A DNA stretch of 9,859 nt from UBA1189 sp045660385 (lineage in GTDB: Bacteria; Bacteroidota; Bacteroidia; Bacteroidales; Bacteroidaceae): the NCBI GenBank assembly GCA_045660385.1, contig JAZRDT010000074.1, positions 1-9,859 of the forward strand, written 5' to 3'. Below are positions 1-7,285 of this stretch, piece by piece. Numbering within the stretch: position 1 is the first letter of the stretch; each line of letters begins with the position of its first letter. Position numbers and translations under genes: made by a program. The notes beneath the pieces were generated by a model, which saw only the letters and a list, made by a program, of their open reading frames with translations, searched no databases and was not told where the DNA came from.

Positions 1-2751
1 CACATGCATCACCACCAGAGCAAAGCCCACATCGATGGGAATCTCGGCAAGCACGATGAGCGGCTGCACAAAACTGCCAAACTGCGAGGTGAGGATAAAG
101 TACATCAGCAGCAGGGAGATGAAGAGCACGATGACCAGTTCGTCAATCATCTTGTTGTTTGAGAAGTAAGCTCCCGAGAAACTGGCCTCCCAATCATCGG
201 CATTGCCGCGCAGGCTTTCCCTTACATCGGCAGCAATCTCCTTGGCACGTGCAGTCTCGGCAAAGGTGTAGGGTACATACTCGCCTGCCATGCCGGCGGT
301 GATGGTCTTGATACCTTCTCCTCTCGATTGGGTGACAAAGGCCCGCAACGGAACCTGATGGCGTACCTTGCCGCCATCGGTAGCGGGTATGGTCACAAAG
401 GTACGGTTGAGAATGCCGTCAAGGGTGTGCTCATCGCCTGCAATGGTTATGGGCAGGTAGCTCTGGTATGAGCGCAGTGTGGCAATCTTATTGTCGCGGA
501 GGGCGGTGCGCAGCAAACGGGTAATCTCATCGTAGGTAACACCATACATTAACAAGCGTTCACGGTTGATGGTGAGGTTGATCTGCTGCCCTGTGGCGGG
601 TGCAGTGGCTTTCTCTCCTGCGATACGGTTGATGCTCCCCTCCATTTCACGCAATAGGACTATGTCGTTCTGTTTCTCCTTGTCCTTATTGTATAACTCC
701 ACGACTAATTTGGGTTCGTTGGTATCGAAGATACGTTCAAAGACATTCTCCGGTTCGTGGTAGCTTACTGTAGCTTGGGGATATCGTGTGGATAGCTCCT
801 TGTGCAATGCCTGCTGCAAGAGTTGCAGCTGCTGTGGAGTAGCCGTACGCAGGTAAAGTTCGGCCTCGGTGGTGGATACAAGACTCTTCTCCAGGAGATA
901 CTGCTGTATGCCTATGTGGGTGCTGCTCTCTTCTGCGTATGCGGTGCAGAAAGCCTCCAACTCCTCCATGCGGCGGCGGTTGTCATTGAGGTGGATGTTT
1001 TCGTTCCAGTCTATATATACCGACAGCTCGGTGCGGCTTGTCTCGGGCATACGCTCCTTGGGCATGATATTGAACATGAGCACACACAGGGGGATGGAGA
1101 GCAAGGTGAAGAGAACGGTTACCATCTTATGTGCGAATACCCACTCGATACCTTTGTCGTAGAAGCGGGACAGTGGCGTATTGAGATTGAGCCTGCCTGC
1201 CTTGTTGACTTTAGCCGTAAGTCTATGGTTTTGCAGGCGTCTCTTCCATCCCTTGGGCAAGGAGAGGCTGAACACTATCTTGTAGAGCACAGGAAGAAGG
1301 ATGATACCCGTAATGTAGGAAGCGATGAGGCCCACAGTCACGGCAAAGGCCTCGTCATAGAATATGGCTCCTGCAATGCCGCTGATGAACACCAAGGGAA
1401 TGAATACGGCAATGGTGGTGAGCGATGAGGACAGCATGGGAGTGATGACCTCATTGGTGCCGCGTATGCAGGCGTCATCGATGCTGTGTCCCGCATCGCG
1501 ATACTGGGTGATATTTTCGGTTACGATGATGGCATTATCAATCATCATACCCTCGGCAAGGATAAGGCCTGACAGGGAGATGATGTTGAGCGACATGCCG
1601 CAGAGGTAGAAGAAGATGAAGCTGATGATGATGGCAACCACCATGCAGATGCCGATGACAATGGGTGAGCGTACACCACCCATGAAGAGCACAGCCACGA
1701 TGAGGATGAAGAGGAAGCCGAGAGTGAGGTTCTGCTGCAGGTTGGTGAGTGTGTAGTCGAGCAGTTCGGTCTGGTTGCGGCTGATGTCGAAGTTGATGTC
1801 TGGATTGGCATATTGGAGCGAGCGTACCGTGCCGTTGAGTGCCGATTTCATACGTGCCATATTCTCATCAGCCTGCTTGATGATGGCAAGGCTTACACTA
1901 CGCTTGCCGTTGTATTGGGTGAGTCCTGTTTCGGTGGCAGGCACGAGACGCACGTGGGCCAACTCGCCCAACTGCATGATGCGGCCATCGTGCCGGAGGG
2001 GGATGTTCTCGATGTCCTCCACGGTGCGCACCACGGTCGAGAAGCGTATGTTGTATTCGTAATACCCCTCGCGCACTGTCATGCTGCCTGGCTCCACATT
2101 GCTATTGGCAAGCGCATTCTCTATATCACGTGTGGTGATACCCAACGCCTCCATCTTGGAGTGTTGGGGGACAATCTGTACCTGCTTGTGGGTGAGTCCC
2201 GAGATGTCTACCATAGCCACCTCCTGCAGCTGCTCTATTCGGCGGCGCACCACATTGTCGGCAAAGTCGCACAACTCAAGGAAGCGTTCATCGGCATCGG
2301 GAGCGTTGGCCTTTTCATCCTTGAGCGTGAGGTTGAGGTATAGGACGGGGATATCGGTAGCACTGGCCTTGATGACACGTGGTCGTGCCGTGCTCTTGGG
2401 AAGGTAGCTCATGGCTACGTCTATCTTCTCATTCACTTCAATGAAGGCAAGGTCGGTATTGGTGCCATGCTCGAAGCGCATGCGCACGATACCCGATCCG
2501 TCGCGTGTCTCGCTGCGCAGGTCCTCCAGTCGCCCCACCTGCATCAGCTGTGCACGCAGCGTGCGCATCACCGTGTTTTCCAGTTCGCGTGCTGAGGTGT
2601 TCTCACCTGTTACCTGCACGGTAATCTCAGGAATGGCAATGTCGGGCAACAGCGATACGGGCAACGTCTTATACGTCACAATACCTACAATAAAGCAGGC
2701 TATAAATGCCATGAATACGGCAATGGGGCGGCGGAGGAGGAAATTAATCAT
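1..2751 (-). CDS. RND-family efflux permease (AcrB/HAE1-like), 3' end cut off by the window
   Basis: Proton-driven inner-membrane pump of the RND superfamily, expected to work with the adaptor encoded just upstream and an outer-membrane channel. The frame stays open for 917 codons from the ATG at 2751 to the left edge. The N-terminus starts MINFLLRRPIAVFMA, the usual first membrane helix, followed by the periplasmic PDIAIPEITVQV segment. Helices 2-6 lie at roughly residues 335-480. The TM4 proton-relay motif reads MIDNAIIVTEN with Asp405, at the position of AcrB Asp407; AcrB's second Asp is Asn406 here. A second membrane start follows at about residue 545, and the visible end (about 870-917) is the TM8-9 region with QFGSFVQPLIVLAEIPID. 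Family members are about 1,000-1,050 residues, so roughly 100-150 are missing. It starts 17 bp after the adaptor stop, so it is cotranscribed. The substrate (drug, lipid, peptide or metal) cannot be told from sequence. Confidence 0.95.
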   Translation of the reverse strand, partial: MINFLLRRPIAVFMAFIACFIVGIVTYKTLPVSLLPDIAIPEITVQVTGENTSARELENTVMRTLRAQLMQVGRLEDLRSETRDGSGIVRMRFEHGTNTDLAFIEVNEKIDVAMSYLPKSTARPRVIKASATDIPVLYLNLTLKDEKANAPDADERFLELCDFADNVVRRRIEQLQEVAMVDISGLTHKQVQIVPQHSKMEALGITTRDIENALANSNVEPGSMTVREGYYEYNIRFSTVVRTVEDIENIPLRHDGRIMQLGELAHVRLVPATETGLTQYNGKRSVSLAIIKQADENMARMKSALNGTVRSLQYANPDINFDISRNQTELLDYTLTNLQQNLTLGFLFILIVAVLFMGGVRSPIVIGICMVVAIIISFIFFYLCGMSLNIISLSGLILAEGMMIDNAIIVTENITQYRDAGHSIDDACIRGTNEVITPMLSSSLTTIAVFIPLVFISGIAGAIFYDEAFAVTVGLIASYITGIILLPVLYKIVFSLSLPKGWKRRLQNHRLTAKVNKAGRLNLNTPLSRFYDKGIEWVFAHKMVTVLFTLLSIPLCVLMFNIMPKERMPETSRTELSVYIDWNENIHLNDNRRRMEELEAFCTAYAEESSTHIGIQQYLLEKSLVSTTEAELYLRTATPQQLQLLQQALHKELSTRYPQATVSYHEPENVFERIFDTNEPKLVVELYNKDKEKQNDIVLLREMEGSINRIAGEKATAPATGQQINLTINRERLLMYGVTYDEITRLLRTALRDNKIATLRSYQSYLPITIAGDEHTLDGILNRTFVTIPATDGGKVRHQVPLRAFVTQSRGEGIKTITAGMAGEYVPYTFAETARAKEIAADVRESLRGNADDWEASFSGAYFSNNKMIDELVIVLFISLLLMYFILTSQFGSFVQPLIVLAEIPIDVGFALVVMHV

Positions 2752-2768
2752 GATATATTCACTTTACA

Positions 2769-3857
2769 TTAATTCAGATCGGTGTCATGGGCAAGGTTCA
2801 GATTACCCGAGACGATAACTGTATCACCAACTGATAATCCTTCATATTCTTTGCTGCGTGGGGCTACAACACAGGAATCGCTATTCTCAGCCGTAATCTC
2901 AACATAGTTCCATTGTGCCTTTCCGTTTATTTGGGTAAACACTACGGGCTTGCCGGAGCGCATCACTACGGCCGTCTTGGGTATCACAAGGCTTTGCTCT
3001 ATGGGATGGCGTAGCAATACATTTACGTTCATGCCTTGCAATAGGGCACCGTCGTTCTTTACCTGTGCCTTGACCTTGACCATTCCGTTGCTTTCAACAT
3101 ATGGATTAATCTCGGAAACCTTGCCAATGAGATGTTCTGCAGTGGTGCTTGCAAAAGGTGTAATAAACACAGGAAATCCACGCTTAACCAAAGGTAGCTC
3201 ACTCTCAAGTACGGAAAACTCCACATCGACTAATCGGTCATCGATGACTAAACAAAACACTTCTCCAGTAGAAGAGGTGTTATTGGCTTTTGCCTTAAGA
3301 TTAGCTACAACGCCGTCAAATGGGGCTGTGAGTGTGGCTTTACGCAGATTCTCCTCGGCAAGCTCATAGGCTATGAGCGCTTTGTTGTAGCCGCTCTTGA
3401 CTTTCGCAAGCTCCACTTCATCGGTGGGGGCATCGTTCTGCGTTTCCAGTGAATATCCACGACCGATAAGCACATCCTGAAGGTCGAGTTTGCTTTGCTC
3501 AAGGTTGTCTTTGGCTTGGGCAAGTGAACGCTCAAGCGCAAAGAGGTCAAGCTGGGCAAGTTGCTGGCCCTTGCGGACGCGGTCTCCATTGCGCACCCAT
3601 ATATGTGCAATCTGCTCGGTCGTGCTAAAGCGTAACTCTGCAGAACGCATGGCAACAACCTTACCATTAGCTGCGAGCTCGCGGTGAAAAGATCTTTCGG
3701 TAAGTACCATAGTTTCGATAGGTTCACCTGTACGCCGTCTCACAGTGAGCACACTATCTTTGCGTGCTTCGCTCGCAATGTCCTTTTCTTGCTTATCGAC
3801 GCTGCAAGAGCTTGCTGCCAGCAATACTACAAAGATATACACTACAGTCTTATTCAT
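2769..3857 (-). CDS. RND efflux periplasmic adaptor (HlyD/AcrA-like membrane fusion protein), lipoprotein
   Basis: The 362-residue adaptor links the inner-membrane pump to an outer-membrane channel. The N-terminus is a lipoprotein signal (hydrophobic stretch 5-15, then AASSC with Cys18 as the lipidation site). Family architecture is visible in order: first half of a lipoyl-like domain ending in RNGDRVRKGQQLAQLD (about 89-104), an alpha-helical hairpin rich in Leu/Glu/Gln (about 105-174), the second lipoyl half LTAPFDGVV (176-184), a beta-barrel (about 205-285) with the conserved GMNVNVLL stretch, then a membrane-proximal domain containing IPKTAVV. The start has an AAAGG-like ribosome site within 15 bases upstream. 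It sits 21 bp after the thioredoxin-like gene and 17 bp before the permease, so the three form one transcript. Length and domains are normal for the family. Confidence 0.95.
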   Translation of the reverse strand: MNKTVVYIFVVLLAASSCSVDKQEKDIASEARKDSVLTVRRRTGEPIETMVLTERSFHRELAANGKVVAMRSAELRFSTTEQIAHIWVRNGDRVRKGQQLAQLDLFALERSLAQAKDNLEQSKLDLQDVLIGRGYSLETQNDAPTDEVELAKVKSGYNKALIAYELAEENLRKATLTAPFDGVVANLKAKANNTSSTGEVFCLVIDDRLVDVEFSVLESELPLVKRGFPVFITPFASTTAEHLIGKVSEINPYVESNGMVKVKAQVKNDGALLQGMNVNVLLRHPIEQSLVIPKTAVVMRSGKPVVFTQINGKAQWNYVEITAENSDSCVVAPRSKEYEGLSVGDTVIVSGNLNLAHDTDLN

Positions 3858-3878
3858 ATCTCAACCTTTAATTATGGA

Positions 3879-4418
3879 TTATTGACAAATAGTTTTCAAA
3901 TACAGTTCTCTTACAGCACTATTGTGTATCGGGTTGCCAATTACTTGAACCCTGTTGTCTGCATCCAAAAGGAATGTATGGAACAGATCTTCCAAGGGAA
4001 AATGATTGCGGGCATTTATCTCATTCTTGGAATCTATACACATGGGATAGGTGAAGTCGTCGCGACGAGTGATGTAATAAGCCTCTTTCACATTCTTAGG
4101 GGTAAGGTAGAATAGAAACTGTACCGATTGGTCGCAGACAGAATCGACCTCTGCAATAAATGCATTCCAGCGTTGCAACTGAAGGCGGCAACTCGTGCAA
4201 CCAGTGGAGTCTACGTAGATCAATATCTTATGTGTGGCATTCATATCGACATCTACCGTATCTTTACCCTGAATAGTAAAAATGCTACCCTCGGGAATAA
4301 CTATTTCCTTACCCTGCCACTCAGTGACCAAGCGGGTAATCTCCTGCTTCTTGTTATCACCACATGAGGTGAGGAACAGGAGAATACCCAGCAAGATTTG
4401 ATAAGCTTTGATAGCCAT
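3879..4418 (-). CDS. thioredoxin-like CxxC lipoprotein
   Basis: The predicted protein is a 179-residue periplasmic or surface lipoprotein. The chosen ATG at 4418 gives a compact signal MAIKAYQILLGILLFLTSC with Cys19 as lipidation site and an AAAAAAGAG purine stretch about 10 bases upstream. An in-frame GTG at 4448 would add ten residues (MEPAKKEFFD) ahead of the signal and directly abut the previous stop, which is less likely. A thioredoxin-like fold is suggested by the strand KILIYVDSTGC followed by CTSC (Cys74, Cys77) at a helix start, and by a late strand TFLLDADNRVQVIGNP (about 148-163). The usual cis-proline before that strand is not obvious, so redox activity is uncertain. Proteins of this shape recur in Bacteroidales next to small secreted proteins. 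Here the gene lies between a DUF3244-like gene and an efflux adaptor, all on one strand. Substrate and partner are unknown. Confidence 0.8.
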   Translation of the reverse strand: MAIKAYQILLGILLFLTSCGDNKKQEITRLVTEWQGKEIVIPEGSIFTIQGKDTVDVDMNATHKILIYVDSTGCTSCRLQLQRWNAFIAEVDSVCDQSVQFLFYLTPKNVKEAYYITRRDDFTYPMCIDSKNEINARNHFPLEDLFHTFLLDADNRVQVIGNPIHNSAVRELYLKTICQ

Positions 4419-4448
4419 ATCAAAAAACTCTTTTTTGGCTGGCTCCAC

Positions 4449-4853
4449 CTATAAGGTGAAGTCGCCAGTGAAACATTCATTGTATTCCGTAACAATCTCT
4501 ACGGTATAGCACCCTTTGCCACCACCTACAATGCTAATTTCGCCCATTCCATCGGAAATATCCGTGGTACTATTCCATACCTGTCCAGTGGTCTCATTCA
4601 CTACACTGACTGCAAGGGTTGTGAAATCACCCATGGTACTTATATAAATAGTTCCATTCTGGTAGTAGGCGGTAAAAGGAACCATACAACCATTTCTGTT
4701 ATCATCATCTGGATACGGATCATTAGAACCTATGATAATCTTAGTTGGTGTAGTAGTTGTCGTTTCATCTTCTTCTGCCATTACTTGAATGTTTCCAACA
4801 ACAAATAGGAAAGCGGCTAATACAAGCCATTGAAAGTTTTTAATTGCGTTCAT
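4449..4853 (-). CDS. small secreted DUF3244-like (Ig-fold) protein
   Basis: The 134-residue exported protein begins with a Sec signal peptide (MNAIKNFQW, hydrophobic 9-20, likely cleaved after VMA at residue 26). A low-complexity acidic/Thr linker follows (EEDETTTTTPT, 27-37). The rest is beta-rich with Gly turns: FTAYYQNGTIYISTMGD, LAVSVVNETTGQVWNS, and a closing CYTVEIVTEYNECFTGDFTL. The layout, with alternating strands ending in a Gly-turn-FTL edge strand, matches the small Bacteroidales DUF3244 group, which adopts an Ig-like fold and has no settled function. Three Cys (56, 115, 127) are present; one disulphide is possible. It is the first gene after the promoter at 4884-4914. The stop abuts an alternative GTG of the next gene, with the preferred ATG 31 bp further on. 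The family call rests on recognised pattern, not on a search. Confidence 0.75.
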   Translation of the reverse strand: MNAIKNFQWLVLAAFLFVVGNIQVMAEEDETTTTTPTKIIIGSNDPYPDDDNRNGCMVPFTAYYQNGTIYISTMGDFTTLAVSVVNETTGQVWNSTTDISDGMGEISIVGGGKGCYTVEIVTEYNECFTGDFTL

Positions 4854-4883
4854 GTTTTTAATTTTTAATCGTTAAACATGCCG

Positions 4884-4914
4884 CAAAGGTAGAGGGCTTT
4901 GAGTATGTCCGCAA
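4884..4914 (-). promoter_or_regulatory. Bacteroidetes-type promoter of the DUF3244/Trx/RND operon
   Basis: Read on the minus strand, TACCTTTG at 4891-4884 fits the Bacteroidetes -7 consensus TAnnTTTG exactly. A TTG (4914-4912) lies 20 bases upstream, the normal -33 spacing. The start would fall near 4877, leaving a leader of about 24 bases rich in A/T before the ATG at 4853, which is usual in this phylum. Confidence 0.75.
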
Positions 4915-4928
4915 GAAAACAGGCAAAA

Positions 4929-4943
4929 GGTTAGCTAACACTT
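4929..4943. promoter_or_regulatory. palindromic site GTTAGCTAAC upstream of the operon promoter
   Basis: GTTAGCTAAC (4930-4939) is a perfect 10-bp palindrome. Its right half extends into CTAACACTT (4935-4943), one of four copies of the AAGTGTTAG word in this intergenic region. It lies about 15 bases upstream of the -33 element, a position typical of an activator site. Binding by any protein is inferred. Confidence 0.45.
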
Positions 4944-5113
4944 CTATTTGTAACGCATTGAAAATGAGGAAAATAAAAAGTGTTAGGAAACCCGTTACCT
5001 AACACTTTTGTAAGCGACTCTCAAAGAGCGCTCTATGTAGCTGATTTACAAACAGTTATTACCCCCCCCTAAAATCTATAGAGAAATAGGTGTTTTGTAC
5101 AAAGTGTTAGCTA
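4935..5113. repeat. four copies of AAGTGTTAG in alternating orientation
   Basis: Copies lie at 4935-4943 (minus), 4978-4986 (plus), 4999-5007 (minus) and 5102-5110 (plus). The outer two match over 12 bases (AAGTGTTAGCTA; 4932-4943 minus and 5102-5113 plus), and the inner two form the terminator stem. The region between the TPR gene stop and the operon start is about 270 bp and holds no gene. Confidence 0.8.
4970..5009 (-). terminator. intrinsic terminator downstream of the TPR gene
   Basis: AAAAGTGTTAGG (4976-4987) and CCTAACACTTTT (4998-5009) are perfect 12-bp inverted arms around a 10-base loop. On the minus strand the stem runs into TTTTTATTTTCC, a good U-tract, so it should end transcripts of the gene stopping at 5127. 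On the plus strand the tail is much weaker. The stem is A/T-rich for a terminator, and its arms contain the repeated word AAGTGTTAG, so it may also serve as a binding site. Confidence 0.65.
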
Positions 5114-5126
5114 CTTTGTGGAAGGA

Positions 5127-6845
5127 TTAGCGTATGCGCTGAGGAATTTGCGCAAGAATGATATCCTTGCTCGGTGCATCGGAGTTCTTGATGCGAGTAA
5201 TGAGGCGGCTCTTATACACCCAAAGTTTCTTTGAGTCTTCCTGCGTAAATAGACAGATGGTCTGTATGGAGAAGCCTGCACAGAAGTAGCAAAGCAGACG
5301 GAAGTCGGTCTCCTTGAACTTGGGAAGCTCGAGGCGGAGGCGGGCGATGACATCATTACAACCATCATTGACGATGGCTTCGAGCTTGGCATATCCCTCA
5401 TCAGATGAGAAGGAGTCGATAGTGTTGCGCACCTGCTCGAAGATGTGACCGCTGCGCAGTTCGTCTTTCGGATTCTCATAGTAGGTGGTGCAGAGTTCAT
5501 CAAGCAGGTTGTATTGCTCCTTAAAGAGCGAGGCGATACGTTGTTGGAGGGTAACGGTATCGGTGGCTTGCTGCTGCAGTGCATCGGTGACCTTGCCTAA
5601 TTCCTCCTCCTTATGATATAAAGTGACGCGCAGTTGGTCGGCTGCTTCTATATATTGCTTAACTTCTAATTCCTTTTTACGACACATTTCGCGATATCCT
5701 CCCCATACAACTATAACTGCAATAAGAATTGTTAATGCTAAGAATCCTAATAGGTAACGATAATTAAGGTTCCTTGCTTTTGCCAAGTCCAGTTCACTGT
5801 GGTAGTAGTCACGTTGGACTGTCAACAGTGGTTGCTGTAGGGTAATTCGTACAATAGAGTCTTGCTTTGCCAGCAATGAAACGTGACTATCTAATGCCTC
5901 ATCAATCAGACCCAAAGTCTGATAAATCTGGAAGCTTTTCTGATATAGCATAAGTGTATCATTGGCATTGCTGGACATATTCCATGCCTGAGACAATGTT
6001 TGAGTCGCTAAGGGGATATCATTGTTTATAGCATAAAATCGTGCCGCTATAGCATATATATCAGTAAAGCGCTCAAATGTATTTAAGGGGTAAGATTCCA
6101 GTAGATGGTTGAGGGAGCCAAAATCCCCTACACCATCATACAAACGAAACAGTAATCTTAACGTACTATAGATTATATAGGTATCCTTGTTAGCTTCACC
6201 CCATTCTAAAACCTCATGTAACAATTTCTCAGCTTGAGAAAAATCATTCATATTCAAGTACGTTTTAGCAAGATTCCGTTTTGTAATATTTTGCATTCTC
6301 TCCTTTCCGGCTATTGTATAATAATGTAGTGCACTTTCCATATAAGAGAGAGCTTGTGAATAGTCGTAAACATTGCCATAAAGAATGCCCAGTTGCGCCA
6401 TTAACAAAGCAATCGGATATGGAACTTCGACCTTAGACACAAAGTCAAGAGCACGAGTATAATATACCAATGCATCATGAGAGGAACCTTTCCTTTGATA
6501 TACTAGCCCATGATAATAGAATGCCTGTAGGCGACGTAGTGGCTGGCCTTTACGTTGATAGTAATCAGTAGCTACACTAATGAGCGAATCGTTAGTGACA
6601 TCAACATAGCTCTTGTCCTGTGCCTGCACGGTAAGCAGCGCATAGAGCGCACGAGCCTCGCCCCAACGCGGCATGTCAGTAGCAGTGAGCACAGTGAGTA
6701 CGGAGTCGGGCGCATCGTTTATGCGCGCCTCCAATTGTTCTAGTTGGCGCATACTGGGGCTGCCGCCACACCCCATACAAAGGGTAGCAAGCAGCAGGCT
6801 ATATATCACGGTGCGGAACTGCATAGACAGGCTTCTCTTAATCAT
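5127..6845 (-). CDS. TPR-repeat membrane protein with coiled coil and HTH-like C-terminus, probable sensor-regulator
   Basis: The protein has 572 residues from the ATG at 6845. An in-frame ATG at 6863 falls too close to the promoter, and one at 6824 is also possible. The N-terminus is a lipoprotein-like signal (IYSLLLATLCMGC, Cys26). Residues about 60-325 are helical pairs of tetratricopeptide type (ALVYYTRALDF, ALSYMESALHYYTIAG, FSQAEKLLHEVLEWGEANKD). One membrane helix follows (about 364-382, YLLGFLALTILIAVIVVWGG), then a Glu/Gln-rich coiled coil (about 386-445). The C-terminal part (about 505-555) has the spacing of a LuxR-type helix-turn-helix (ETDFRLLCYFCAGFSIQTICLF, then WVYKSRLITRIK) but lacks the usual LTxRE and SxxTVxxH residues. 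Bacteroidales carry many TPR-TM-HTH proteins of this layout, thought to sense signals at the envelope. Target genes are unproven; the adjacent downstream operon is the natural candidate. The central part is much richer in A/T than the ends. Confidence 0.8.
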   Translation of the reverse strand: MIKRSLSMQFRTVIYSLLLATLCMGCGGSPSMRQLEQLEARINDAPDSVLTVLTATDMPRWGEARALYALLTVQAQDKSYVDVTNDSLISVATDYYQRKGQPLRRLQAFYYHGLVYQRKGSSHDALVYYTRALDFVSKVEVPYPIALLMAQLGILYGNVYDYSQALSYMESALHYYTIAGKERMQNITKRNLAKTYLNMNDFSQAEKLLHEVLEWGEANKDTYIIYSTLRLLFRLYDGVGDFGSLNHLLESYPLNTFERFTDIYAIAARFYAINNDIPLATQTLSQAWNMSSNANDTLMLYQKSFQIYQTLGLIDEALDSHVSLLAKQDSIVRITLQQPLLTVQRDYYHSELDLAKARNLNYRYLLGFLALTILIAVIVVWGGYREMCRKKELEVKQYIEAADQLRVTLYHKEEELGKVTDALQQQATDTVTLQQRIASLFKEQYNLLDELCTTYYENPKDELRSGHIFEQVRNTIDSFSSDEGYAKLEAIVNDGCNDVIARLRLELPKFKETDFRLLCYFCAGFSIQTICLFTQEDSKKLWVYKSRLITRIKNSDAPSKDIILAQIPQRIR

Positions 6846-6877
6846 TGCTGCGAAGATAGGCATAAATCACGACACAG

Positions 6878-6885
6878 CAAAGTTA
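6878..6885 (-). promoter_or_regulatory. -7 box of the TPR gene
   Basis: The minus strand reads TAACTTTG at 6885-6878, matching TAnnTTTG. No clear TTG lies at the -33 position. A start near 6871 would leave about 26 bases before the ATG at 6845 but only about 8 before the ATG at 6863, which supports the shorter protein. Confidence 0.5.
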
Positions 6886-7203
6886 AGAACAGAGAATCAT
6901 TTAATGAAGGACAGAAAAATTAAGAGCTTCCACGAAACGTCAAGGTTGCAGATAAACGCCTCACACCCGAACGAAAAGGCTAAAGGATTATGGTACTCTG
7001 TATTCGTATCCACGAGGGCTAGCATCTGAAAATATTGGATTTAGACGATGAAATGGGGGATAAGTAACACCTCATACCAAACGAATAGTCATGAGGGTAT
7101 ACAATGATAGGTTGGCAGTAATGATAATACTCCGAATTATGAGATTTGTGACAAGATGTCATAAAAACAGCAAGTTACAAGTCTATCGGACGTAAAAATC
7201 GGA
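6886..7203. other. intergenic stretch with no supported gene
   Basis: I see no convincing gene here. The longest plus-strand frame from a local ATG runs 6904-7029 (41 codons) and has no recognisable domain or ribosome site; the rest is broken by frequent stops. No tRNA, rRNA, insertion-sequence ends or long repeats are visible. It may be decayed DNA between the TPR gene and the accessory genes to the right. Confidence 0.5.
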
Positions 7204-7259
7204 ATGGTATGGCTTTTGCTTATTCTTCCCATCATGGGACCTACAAATGATCATGTAAA

Positions 7260-7280
7260 TATAATCCCAGAAAGGAGGTG
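7260..7280 (+). promoter_or_regulatory. TATAAT box and strong Shine-Dalgarno ahead of the DUF2188 gene
   Basis: TATAAT (7260-7265) matches the sigma-70 -10 consensus exactly, but the -35 region is poor. AAAGGAGGTG (7271-7280) is a near-perfect Shine-Dalgarno with GGAGG 7 bases before the ATG at 7286. Genes of this phylum seldom have such sites. If TATAAT is the -10, the transcript would start almost at the ribosome site itself, so the real promoter may lie further upstream. Confidence 0.45.
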
Positions 7281-7285
7281 TTAAA

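Noticed and set aside
802..1428. Plus-strand open frame of 208 codons
   Set aside because: It lies wholly inside the RND permease gene on the opposite strand, and its His/Gly/Glu-rich translation has no family likeness; a shadow frame.
1813..2343. Plus-strand open frame of 176 codons
   Set aside because: Shadow of the RND permease, which has clear motif support on the minus strand.
3684..4115. Plus-strand open frame of 143 codons
   Set aside because: Overlaps the adaptor and thioredoxin-like genes antisense and has no recognisable content.
5100..5118. Hairpin CAAAGT/ACTTTG next to the TPR gene stop
   Set aside because: Short A/T-rich stem without a U-tract; the 12-bp hairpin at 4976-5009 is the better terminator.
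7070..7096. Inverted repeat CCTCAT/ATGAGG
   Set aside because: A 6-bp stem with a 15-base loop is expected by chance and has no T-tract or gene end near it.
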